Assembly: GCA_035999765.1 (NCBI GenBank)
Contig: CP108521.1
Location: forward strand, 8,680,001 to 8,744,000
DNA: 64,000 nt
Source of the DNA: Streptomyces sp. NBC_01231
GTDB taxonomy: Bacteria > Actinomycetota > Actinomycetes > Streptomycetales > Streptomycetaceae
Direction: 5' to 3'
Part shown: positions 55,365-64,000 of the stretch, piece by piece
Position numbering within the stretch: the stretch's first letter is position 1
How the letters are laid out: each line of letters starts with the position of its first letter
Notes under the pieces: model-generated
The model's input: the letters and a program-made list of their open reading frames with translations, nothing else
Databases searched by the model: none
What the model was told of the DNA's origin: nothing
Program-made: the position numbers and the translations under genes

Positions 55365-56441
55365 TCACCTCCGGGCCGCTGTGCGCTGGACCCACTGATT
55401 GATCAGGACGGCGCCGAGCAGCATCACGCCGAGGAAGGCCTTGAACCAGTCCGGGTTCCAGTTGGCGTAGACGATGCCCTGCTGGACCATGCCGAACATG
55501 AACGCCCCGAAGACCGGTCCGATCGCGCTGCCGGCGCCGCCGGTCAGCAGGCACCCGCCGATCACCGCCGCGGAGATGTAGATCAGTTCCTGGCCCACGC
55601 CCTCGCCGGACTGCACGGTGTTGAAGGAAAAGAGGTTGTGCATCCCGATGAACCAGGCGCCGAAGCCGACCAGCATGAACAGCGAGATCTTGGTGAAGGC
55701 CACCGGCACGCCGACGGCTCGCGAGCTGTCCTTGTTGCCGCCGACGGCGAAGGTCCAGTTGCCGTACCTGGTGCGCAAGAGCACCCAGGTCGCGATCGCG
55801 GCGAACAGCAGCCACCAGAAGATGGTGATCTTCACCTGGACGCCGCCGATGTCGAAGCTGGAGGCGAAGACCTTCTTGGCGCTGTTGAAGCCGTCCATGT
55901 CGCTGATGTCGTCGGTGGCGACGTTGCCGGTGACGAGCTTGGTCACCGCGAGGTTCACGCCCTGCAGGATCAGGAAGGACCCCAGGGTGACCAGGAAGCT
56001 GGGCAGGCCGGTCTTGACCACGAGCCAACCGTTGAGGAAGCCGATGCTCAGGGAGACGAGGAGGGCGGCGATCACGCCGACCCAGACGTTCATGGTCAGT
56101 TGGTAGCTGAGCATGCTCGCGGTGAGGGCGGAGGTGATCACAGCGACGCCGGCCGACAGGTCGAACTCGCCGCCGATCATCAGCAGCGCCACCGGGACAG
56201 TCATGATGCCGAGGGTCGACGACTGGTAGAGGATGTTCGCCATCGAGCCGGCGTCGCGCACGGGCGGCGCCGAGATCAGGAAGAACACGTACACGGCGGC
56301 GGCGCCGAGAAAGACGCCAACATCGGGCCTGGCCAGCGCCCTCAGCGTGAGGGTACGTTGCATGGTCCTGCCGTCGGTTTCCTTCGGGCCGGGGGCCGGC
56401 GGTGTGTTCACCGCCGGCTCGGCGTGCTGGGCCATGCTCAT
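55365..56441 (-). CDS. Sugar ABC transporter permease
   Basis: A 358-residue membrane protein of the BPD_transp_2/RbsC family with about ten helices: [40 protein letters not shown] (the conserved GGxDLSVG motif) and [20 protein letters not shown]. It would pair with the single-cassette ATPase as a CUT2 importer, probably for inositol. The start overlaps the substrate-binding gene stop by one base (TGATG). Confidence 0.92.
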   Translation of the reverse strand: MSMAQHAEPAVNTPPAPGPKETDGRTMQRTLTLRALARPDVGVFLGAAAVYVFFLISAPPVRDAGSMANILYQSSTLGIMTVPVALLMIGGEFDLSAGVAVITSALTASMLSYQLTMNVWVGVIAALLVSLSIGFLNGWLVVKTGLPSFLVTLGSFLILQGVNLAVTKLVTGNVATDDISDMDGFNSAKKVFASSFDIGGVQVKITIFWWLLFAAIATWVLLRTRYGNWTFAVGGNKDSSRAVGVPVAFTKISLFMLVGFGAWFIGMHNLFSFNTVQSGEGVGQELIYISAAVIGGCLLTGGAGSAIGPVFGAFMFGMVQQGIVYANWNPDWFKAFLGVMLLGAVLINQWVQRTAARR

Positions 56442-57445
56442 CACCGGGTCCCGTTCGCGGCGAACTTGGCGACCGTGTCGACGTTGGTCTTGTCGATGAA
56501 GGCCGGGCCGGTGAGGACGGGCGCGGTACTGCCGCCGCTGAAGTTGCCGTTCGCCTTGTACAACCAGATGGCGTCGACGGCGAGGTAACCCTGCAGATAC
56601 GGCTGCTGGTCCACGGCGAACTCGACCTTGCCGTCCTGGACGGCCTTCACCAGGTCCCTGTTGAGGTCGAAGGTGGCGAGCTTGGCCTTGCTGCCAGCAT
56701 CGGACAACGACTGGACCGCCGTCAGGGCGATCGGGGCGCCGAGGGTGACCAGCTGGTCGATGGACGAGTCCTGCTTGAGTTTGGCGGTGATCGTCGACTT
56801 CACCGACGGCATGTCCGTGCCGTTGACGTAAAGGATGTCCGTCTTGCCGCTGAAGCCCTTCTTCAAGCCGGCGCAGCGGGCCTCCAGGGCGACCTGCCCC
56901 TGCTCCTGGATTACACACAGGGCGTGCTTGGCGCCGAGCTGGTTCAGGCGCTGGCCGAAGGCCTGGCCCGCGATGTTCTCGTCCTGGCCGAAGTACTCGA
57001 GCATGCCGAGCTTCTTCCAGTCGCCGACGCCGGAGTTGAAGCCGACGACGGGGATGCCGGCCGCGGTGGCCTTGGCCACGACGTCCTTCATGGCGGTGGG
57101 CTTGGCGGCGGTCAGGGCGATGCCGTCGACCTTCTGGTCGATGGCGTTCTGGACCAGGTTGGCCTGGTTGCCCGCGTTTGGGTCGCTGGAGTAGACGAGC
57201 TTGATGTTGTCCTTGGCGGCCGCGGCCTGGGCGCCCTTGCGGACCAGGTCCCAGAACGTGTCGCCGGGGGAGGCGTGGGTGACCATGGCCACCGTCATAC
57301 GCGGGGTAGTGGCCTTGCCCGCCGAGGCGGCCGCGTTGCCTTCCTCGGACTTCTTTCCGCCCGAGCTGCTGGAACAGCCGGCGGCCAGCAGGGTTCCGGC
57401 CAGGACGGTAGCGGTGAGGACCGCGGCTCGGTGGTTTCTGTGCAT
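56441..57445 (-). CDS. Sugar-binding lipoprotein of the ABC importer
   Basis: A 334-residue periplasmic-binding-protein type I lipoprotein. Signal peptide with lipobox LLAAGC (Cys24), then a Ser/Gly linker and [20 protein letters not shown], characteristic of ribose/inositol/autoinducer-type binding proteins. First gene of the importer operon (SBP-permease-ATPase-dehydrogenases). The inferred LacI operator lies 180 bp upstream of its ATG. Inositol as ligand is inferred from the shared operator and nearby iol genes. Confidence 0.92.
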   Translation of the reverse strand: MHRNHRAAVLTATVLAGTLLAAGCSSSSGGKKSEEGNAAASAGKATTPRMTVAMVTHASPGDTFWDLVRKGAQAAAAKDNIKLVYSSDPNAGNQANLVQNAIDQKVDGIALTAAKPTAMKDVVAKATAAGIPVVGFNSGVGDWKKLGMLEYFGQDENIAGQAFGQRLNQLGAKHALCVIQEQGQVALEARCAGLKKGFSGKTDILYVNGTDMPSVKSTITAKLKQDSSIDQLVTLGAPIALTAVQSLSDAGSKAKLATFDLNRDLVKAVQDGKVEFAVDQQPYLQGYLAVDAIWLYKANGNFSGGSTAPVLTGPAFIDKTNVDTVAKFAANGTR

Positions 57446-57996
57446 GTCCCTTGCACCTCGCTGTGCTTGTCGGGGTGGAGTCGGTGATGAGCGGAAGCGC
57501 GTCCGACGTCGGTGGTCGATCCCTGATCACCGAGAAACGAGGCGGCGCGCGGATGGCATGTATGTGACGGCACTTCTGCGGCGGTCGTAGGTGTGGACCA
57601 CCTGCTCAGAGACTGGAGCGCTTTAGTAGCGCGCTCTAGTTGGAGAGACTATGGAGCCGCCCCGCACGGATGTCAACGGGTATGTCAGGACGTACCAACA
57701 AAGTGTCCCGAATGAAATTCACGCACGAATCCCGCCACCGACGGGCGGCACCCACCACGCGGGTGGGCAACTCGAGGGCGAGGACTCTATGCGTTCAGCA
57801 GGGCGGCGGCATCCCGCAGGCAACCGGGCTCGACTTCGGCGGCGGATCGGGTCCCATGAAGCCGGGCAGGGGCCCAGAACGCCGGGTGTGTCTGCCCGGG
57901 GCGTGCATCCGCTGGCGGTGCATCTTCCCTGAACAAGGGCAGGCCATCGCGCAAGTTCTCCCTGGTGAACGGGCGGTTCAACCGGAGGAGCACGCG
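57446..57996. other. Promoter region of the ABC operon and IS256 left flank
   Basis: The first 200 bp hold the promoter and operator of the importer operon. From about 57650 to 57996 no gene is recognisable; short frames on both strands lack motifs. It is probably the flank of the IS256 remnant, whose outer end I could not define. Confidence 0.45.
57625..57640. promoter_or_regulatory. Second inositol operator candidate, upstream of the ABC operon
   Basis: AGTAGCGCGCTCTAGT matches the iolC-upstream site in 15 of 16 positions, including all of TAGCGCGCTCTAGT. It sits within a wider GAGCGC...GCGCTC inverted pair (57617-57636). The shared site implies that one LacI regulator controls uptake and breakdown. 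Confidence 0.7.
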
Positions 57997-58300
57997 ATGG
58001 CCTTGCCCCGGTCTGAGTCGATGCGGCTGCGGGAGTCACTCCGTCGGGCCGATGGAGTTGAAGCAATCAGAGTGGTGTCCGAGCGCATCCTGCGGGAGCT
58101 GATCGAGGTCGAGGCCACCGATGTGATCGGTGCCGGGCCTCGTGAGCAGTCCGAGACGCGCACGACGTGGCGCAACGGCCACCGGGAGAGGGCGCTGACC
58201 ACGCAGGCCGGTGATCTGCACCTGAAGATCCCGAAGGTGCGGAGCGGGTCGTTCTTCCCGTCGCTGCTGGAACGCCGGCGGCGGATCGACCAGGTGGGCT
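57997..58300 (+). pseudogene. IS256-family (mutator-type) transposase N-terminal fragment
   Basis: Starts at ATG 57997 with an excellent GGAGGAG site. Reads MALPRSESMRLRESLRRADG, then ELIEVEATDVIGAGPREQSE and TWRNGHRERALTTQAGDLHL (KIPKVRSGSFFP), the N-terminal part of IS256 transposases. The catalytic DDE domain is missing: homology ends at FPSLLERRRRIDQ and IS6-type sequence follows on the other strand. Confidence 0.85.
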
Positions 58301-58334
58301 GGCCGACGGTGCCGGTGATCTGGTCCCAGATCCA

Positions 58335-59803
<1,469 letters not shown>

Positions 59804-59888
59804 CCTCCCCCACCCCGTACAGCTACAGCCTCCGCCGCGCTCCCCTCACCAGGGGAGGCGCGCTGAACCACCGCACCGGGAGATCACC

Positions 59889-60339
59889 ATGAACCACCTT
59901 CAGGACAAGGTAGTCGTCATCACCGGCGCCTCCTCCGGCATCGGCGCCGTAAGCGCCAAGGCCCTCGCCGCCCGCGGCGCCAAGATCGCCGCCGCCCGCG
60001 GCCAGGAAGACCTCGACCAGCTGGTCGCCGACATCGAGAAGGCCGGCGGCACCGCAGCCGCCCGGCTCACCGACGTCACCGACGCCGCAGACATGCAGGC
60101 GCTGGCCGACTTCACCCTCGACACCTACGGGCGTATCGACGTCCTCGTCAACAACGCCGGCCTGATGCTCTTCTCGTACTGGAAGGACCTCGCGCTCGAC
60201 GACTGGAACCGGATGCTCGACGTGAACATCCGCGGCTACCTCAACGGTGTCCGCGCCGTCCTGCCCGTGATGCTCCGCCAGAAGTCCGGTCACATCCTCA
60301 ACATGGACTCGGTGGCCGGCCACCAGGTCGGCGACGGAT
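59889..60339 (+). pseudogene. Short-chain dehydrogenase/reductase, C-terminus lost
   Basis: ATG 59889 after GGGAG. The frame reads VVVITGASSGIGAVSAKALA, VNNAGLMLFSYWKDLALDDW, NRMLDVNIRGYLNGVRAVLP and [15 protein letters not shown], a classical SDR with cofactor site, NNAG and the active-site serine. Homology ends before the YxxxK motif, so the catalytic Tyr and Lys are absent. A GIY-YIG fragment on the other strand abuts at about 60340. Confidence 0.88.
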
Positions 60340-60660
60340 CAAGACGACGCGGTCGGTCCAGGTGGGTGCGGTAGCTCTCGGTGGGCATGAGGAGTCCGGC
60401 CAGGGTTCGACGCAGGGTGGACCGTCCGGAGTCCCTCAGGTGGTTCGAGACTGCGCGGGAGCGGAGCCGACTGGCCTTGCCCAGGTAGAGCAATCGCCGT
60501 CCGGCATCGCCGGTGTTGACCGGTCCGGGGAAGGAGGCCATGACCTCGGGCGCCGCCCACCGGGCGTACACCCCTGCGGTCGGGGGCAGGGCGCTAGCCG
60601 CGCGCTCGAGGGTCTGGGATGCAGAGAGCAGATCGGCGGTGGCCCGCCGAACGCCCGGAG
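60340..60660 (-). pseudogene. GIY-YIG nuclease superfamily fragment
   Basis: Minus-strand frame [60 protein letters not shown]. The GVY...LLYLGKA pattern is the GIY-YIG core, with the catalytic arginine in RSRAVSNHL. Both ends are replaced: SDR remnant on one side, IS1182 remnant on the other. Confidence 0.65.
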
Positions 60661-60675
60661 CCGACGGACCGCCGC

Positions 60676-61398
60676 CGCGCTTGATCACCGGCATCGCGAC
60701 CACCGACGCCACAGGGACCGACGCGGAAATGACCGAACCGGTCCATCACATGCTCGCCGCCCGTGGTCTTCTGCCCGCCGAGCACTTCCTCGACTCCGGT
60801 TACGCCTCCGCCGAGTTGATCGTGGGCATGAAGAAGAACTTCGGGGTCACCCTGGTCACCCCGGTCCTGATGAACAGCTCACCCCAGGCGCGTGCCGGCG
60901 CAGGGTTAGACCGCACCGCGTTCACCATCGACTGGGACAAGCGGCAGGCCACCTGCCCACGCGGGGACACCAGCACCTGGTGGAGCGCCGCCACCCTGCG
61001 CGACCAAGGCCATCGTCATCAAGTTCGACAAGGTGACATGCCGCCCCTGCCCGGTGCGCGACCAGTGCACCCGCTCGAAGACCGGCGGCCGAACTCTCTC
61101 CCTGCAACCCCGCGAGGTGCAAGAAGTCCTCGACCATGCCCGCCTCGAGCAGGGCGACGAGCAGTGGCGAGCCAAGTACGCAACCCGCGCGGGCATCGAG
61201 GGAACCATCCACCAGGCCGTCGCGGTCACCGGGATGAGACGTGCCCGCTACCTCGGTCTCCAGAAGACCCACCTGGAGCACGTCTTCTCCGCCGTCGCGC
61301 TCAACCTCATGCGCCTCGATGCCTGGTGGAACGGCCACCCGCTCGACCGCACCCGCGTCAGCCACCTTGCCCGACTCGACCTCTCCCTCGCCCCTTGA
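60676..61398 (+). pseudogene. IS1182-family transposase C-terminal half, frameshifted
   Basis: First frame: [60 protein letters not shown] and TIDWDKRQATCPRG. Around 61000-61010 the frame changes, then AIVIKFDKVTCRPCPVRDQC, EEQ-type QWRAKYATRAGIEGTIHQAV and TRMRRARY-like GMRRARYLGLQKTHLEHVF with stop at 61398. This is the C-terminal half of an IS1182/DDE_Tnp_1_6 transposase with its zinc-like cysteine pair (CRPCPVRDQC) and the final catalytic Glu. N-terminal half missing. Confidence 0.85.
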
Positions 61399-61587
61399 CC
61401 GAATAAGCCAGCAGGATCGATGACAGCATTCTTACCGGCACCCCGCCTTGGTCGCCGTGGCGTGTCCGCCCCCGGGAGGTGCCTTCGAGGGATGCGGGAA
61501 GCTGATCGACGACCCCGAGCACGGGGTGCCGATCTGGAAGCATCGGGAGGGGCGCGGCGGCCGTCTCTTTCACCGAGTAGCAAATGA

Positions 61588-61626
61588 ATCGGCGGACGGA
61601 CCGGAGAATCCGGTCCGTCCGCCGAT
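61588..61626 (-). terminator. Strong terminator hairpin after the alpha-galactosidase gene
   Basis: Two perfect 18-bp arms (ATCGGCGGACGGACCGGA and its complement) with a GAA loop, 27 bp past the stop codon. No U tract. One of the longest perfect stems in the window. Confidence 0.85.
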
Positions 61627-61652
61627 CGGGAACGAACGCCGTCGTCAACCCC

Positions 61653-63752
61653 TCAGTTGAGAGTCCACTTCTGGTTGGTCCCGCCGTTGCACGTCCACAG
61701 GTCGATCTTCGTCCCGTTGGCGGTGCCGCCGTTGACGGCGTCGAGGCAGAGGCCGGACAGGTTGTTGGTGATGGTGCCGTTGGTGTTGACGGTCCACTTC
61801 TGGTTGGTGCCGCCGGTGCAGTCCCAGATGATGACCTTCGTGCCGTTGGCGGTGCCGCTGTTGTCGGCGTCGAGGCACTTGTTGCCGTAGACCACGAGCT
61901 CGCCGCGTGACGTGGACGTGAAGGTCTGGTTGTGTCCGCCGACGCAGTCCCAGAAGACGGGCTGGGTTCCGTTGGTGATGGTGTTCTTGGCGAGGTCGAG
62001 GCAGCGGTTGGAGCCGACCCCGATGATCTCGTTGCCGTTGGTGCCCGCGATGTCCTGAAGGAGGACGGCGTCGAGGTTGGGCGCCCAGCCGGTGCTGTTG
62101 GAGAACTTCAGGGTGTTGGTGGAGCCCTTGGCCATGCCGACCAGCACGGAAACGGTGCCGGGAGTGGTCCAGGAGCCGGTCGGCGGGAACGAGACCACCG
62201 TGGGCTGCTGGCCGTTGACCTGGAGCGTCGCCTTACGGGCGGTGCTGTCACCGTTGACGTAGCCGATGGTGGCGAGCTTCACGCCGGAGGCTGAGGCGTT
62301 GACGTTGTTGAACGTCAGGGTGTTGGCGGAGCTGTTGCCGATCCAGCCGACCAGCGAGCCGTTGGAGCAGTTCGCGCAGGGGGCGTTGGCGGCGGCGCCG
62401 GCAAGGGTGTTGGAGGAGGACTCCGCCTCGTAGGTGGTGCCGGCGGCCTCGGTTCCGGAGACGGTGAGCAGCACCGCTTCGCCGGCCGGGACGCTGGTGG
62501 TGTAGCTCGTCGCGGAGCTGCCCGCGTCGGTCGCCGTCCATACGTTGCGCACGGACGCGGAGGCCGTGGTCAGTCCCATGTCGGCCCAGCGGGCGGTGAT
62601 GGGGGCGGCGGAGGAGGTGCGGTTGAGCAGCAGCACGGCACGCTTGCCGGTGCCGGACAGGACCTTGCTGTAGACCTGCAGGCCCTTGGTGTCCTCGGCG
62701 ACCTTGACGCCCTGGAGGCCGCGGGCGTCCTGGTCGATGGCGATGAGCTCGGGGTTGTTGAGGATCGCCGCGGTGGTGGAGCTCATGGTGGTGAGGTCGT
62801 TGCCTGCTATCAGCGGGGCGCCGGAGATCGCCCACAGGCTCATGTGGGTGCGGTTCTGGGCGGCGGTGAAGCCGTTCAGGCCGACCATCAGCATGTCGGG
62901 GTCGTTGTAGTACCCGGTGTGCTGGGAGGACGGGTGCAGCGCCTTGTCGAAGTTGGCCAGCATGTTGGCCGTGGAGGGGCTGGCGCCATGGAGGATGATG
63001 TCGGTGCTGGTGCGCCACATCGGGGCCGTGCCCGCGCCCCAGTTCCAGGGGTTGCCGGTGCCCCATTCGCAGAGCGACAGGACCAGCTTGTGGCCGGTGA
63101 TCGCGGCCGCGGCGTCGTTGGCGGCGCTGATCGCCTTGTACGTGGTCTCCTGGTCGAGGCCTTCCGCGTTGCCGCCGCACCAGTCGATCTTGACGAAGTC
63201 GAAGCCCCACTCCTGGAAGGTCTGCATGTCCTGCTGGTAGTGGCCCTCACTGCCGGTGTTGGGCGCCGCGGGCCTGGTCGTGGGGAAGTAGTAGCCGCAG
63301 CCCTGCTTGCCCGCGTCGGTGTAGATCCCTGCCTTCAGGCCCTTGCTGTGGATGTAGTCGGCCATGGCTTTCATGCCGCCGGGAAACAGGCTCTCGTCGG
63401 TGACGATCTTGCCGTTGCTGTCGCGGGCGCCCTGCCACCAGCCGTCGTCGAGGTTGACGTACTTGTAGCCGGCGGCGGCCATGCCGGACGAGACAAGCGC
63501 ATCGGCCTGAGCCTTGATGGTGTTGGAGTCGATGCTGCTGGCGAAGGTGTTCCAGGAGGCCCAGCCCATCGGTGCCGGCGGAACCGCGACCTGGTTGGTG
63601 GTCACCGCGACCGGCCCGGTCCGGCCGAGGTCCGCCGACGGTGTCCGGCCACCGCCCATGGCCACAAGCCCGGCGAGAGCCAGGCTGAGGATCAACGCCT
63701 GGACGACGACAGGCCTTATCCAGTGGGTCAGGGAGGTTCTCCCGAATGACAT
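61653..63752 (-). CDS. Secreted GH27 alpha-galactosidase with carbohydrate-binding and ricin-type lectin domains
   Basis: A 699-residue extracellular glycoside hydrolase. Signal peptide about 1-34 (VVVQALILSLALAGLVAMGG). GH27 TIM barrel about 55-330 with nucleophile D180 in FVKIDWCGG and the acid/base region YYNDPDMLMVG (D274/D276). A C-terminal beta-sandwich follows, then a CBM35-like module about 430-565 (TYEAESSSNTLAGAA to LDAVLLQDI), and a ricin-B/CBM13 trefoil about 575-699 with CLDLAKN, CLDADNSG and CLDAVNGG repeats and QTF/QKW motifs. It would release galactose from plant galactosides. Monocistronic: own terminator, and 248 bp or more of upstream sequence. Confidence 0.95.
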   Translation of the reverse strand: MSFGRTSLTHWIRPVVVQALILSLALAGLVAMGGGRTPSADLGRTGPVAVTTNQVAVPPAPMGWASWNTFASSIDSNTIKAQADALVSSGMAAAGYKYVNLDDGWWQGARDSNGKIVTDESLFPGGMKAMADYIHSKGLKAGIYTDAGKQGCGYYFPTTRPAAPNTGSEGHYQQDMQTFQEWGFDFVKIDWCGGNAEGLDQETTYKAISAANDAAAAITGHKLVLSLCEWGTGNPWNWGAGTAPMWRTSTDIILHGASPSTANMLANFDKALHPSSQHTGYYNDPDMLMVGLNGFTAAQNRTHMSLWAISGAPLIAGNDLTTMSSTTAAILNNPELIAIDQDARGLQGVKVAEDTKGLQVYSKVLSGTGKRAVLLLNRTSSAAPITARWADMGLTTASASVRNVWTATDAGSSATSYTTSVPAGEAVLLTVSGTEAAGTTYEAESSSNTLAGAAANAPCANCSNGSLVGWIGNSSANTLTFNNVNASASGVKLATIGYVNGDSTARKATLQVNGQQPTVVSFPPTGSWTTPGTVSVLVGMAKGSTNTLKFSNSTGWAPNLDAVLLQDIAGTNGNEIIGVGSNRCLDLAKNTITNGTQPVFWDCVGGHNQTFTSTSRGELVVYGNKCLDADNSGTANGTKVIIWDCTGGTNQKWTVNTNGTITNNLSGLCLDAVNGGTANGTKIDLWTCNGGTNQKWTLN

Positions 63753-64000
63753 GGAATCAACCCTTTCTCAATGCGAATGAACGACATCAGAAGCGGATGT
63801 ACGGGCAGCACCTGTTTCAGGTGTGCGCCAAGAGGTTGGACAGTTGGGTGTGTGAAGTTCGCCCGATCCGGGTCGACGAGCGCCCGACCGCCGTACGGGC
63901 GGTGGATGCCGCCGTCACGTGCCGCCGCAGTGCACGCGCCTCCGTGCCCGGAACCGGCTCCTCGCGTTCAGTTGTTCGGCCGTCGGGCTGGACGGAACGG
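63753..64000. other. Upstream region of the alpha-galactosidase gene
   Basis: No gene is seen up to the window end. A GAAAGGG ribosome-binding site lies just upstream of the ATG at 63752. The promoter should be here; no clear operator palindrome was found. Confidence 0.5.

Overview
The window looks like a high-GC actinobacterial chromosome, almost certainly Streptomyces. Codon third positions are strongly G/C, genes are packed with ATGA/GTGA overlaps, and the gene content is typical of the genus (ABC-F ATPase, DUF2795, DUF6158, GuaB1-type reductase, NRPS genes, myo-inositol catabolism, secreted GH27-ricin glycosidase). No rRNA, tRNA or CRISPR array was seen. This is accessory DNA: two or three coherent pathways embedded in insertion-sequence debris and broken genes.

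Layout. 1-7.2 kb holds housekeeping and stress genes: the end of an ABC-F gene, a baeRF/Vms1-like protein, a large-subunit catalase broken by a short palindromic repeat, a DJ-1/PfpI protein and small coupled genes including a CBS-domain protein. 7.4-8.7 kb is an IS110 remnant. 8.7-16.4 kb holds a LuxR-type regulator and a small minus-strand NRPS operon (carrier protein, stand-alone A domain, C-A-PCP-thioester reductase). That operon carries two frameshifts in the A gene and a nonsense codon plus a frameshift in the C-A-PCP-TR gene. 16.4-17.3 kb is a jumble of NRPS shards on both strands. 17.3-21.5 kb has a plus-strand C(tail)-A-PCP, an M20 amidohydrolase and a LOG-family protein.

21.5-29.8 kb is a pyrrolopyrimidine (7-deazapurine) nucleoside cluster of the tubercidin type: HAD hydrolase, MFS exporter, PfkB kinase, NUDIX hydrolase, UbiD decarboxylase, phosphoribosyltransferase, GuaB-like reductase, GTP cyclohydrolase I, QueE and QueD. 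The expected route is GTP to 7-carboxy-7-deazaguanine (FolE, QueD, QueE), phosphoribosylation, decarboxylation, reductive 2-deamination and dephosphorylation. There is no QueC and no nitrile hydratase. The queE gene has a 7-nt insertion that stops it after 15 codons. 30.3-35.9 kb adds a stand-alone A protein, an A-PCP-C protein and half of an MFS transporter cut by an IS.

35.9-40.6 kb is a mobile-element and gene-remnant zone: an IS630 fragment, an ISAzo13-type fragment, one apparently complete IS630 element with imperfect ends and TA duplications, and shards of an SDR, a recombinase, a serine hydrolase and an asparaginase. 40.6-57.6 kb is a complete myo-inositol catabolic locus (sugar isomerase, iolG, transporter, iolE-like, mmsA, iolD, iolB, aldolase, iolC) with a divergent LacI regulator, two more Gfo/Idh/MocA oxidoreductases and a sugar ABC importer. 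A shared near-palindrome lies upstream of both iolC and the ABC operon. 57.9-61.4 kb is a second scrap zone (IS256, IS6 and IS1182 fragments, an old yellow enzyme gene split on opposite strands, a truncated SDR, a GIY-YIG shard). A secreted alpha-galactosidase and its strong terminator close the window.

Most interesting points: the tubercidin-like cluster sits between NRPS genes and a LOG protein, the damage to its queE and to the neighbouring NRPS genes, and the inferred inositol operator pair. Several lesions are 1-nt indels, so sequencing error must be excluded before calling them real pseudogenes.
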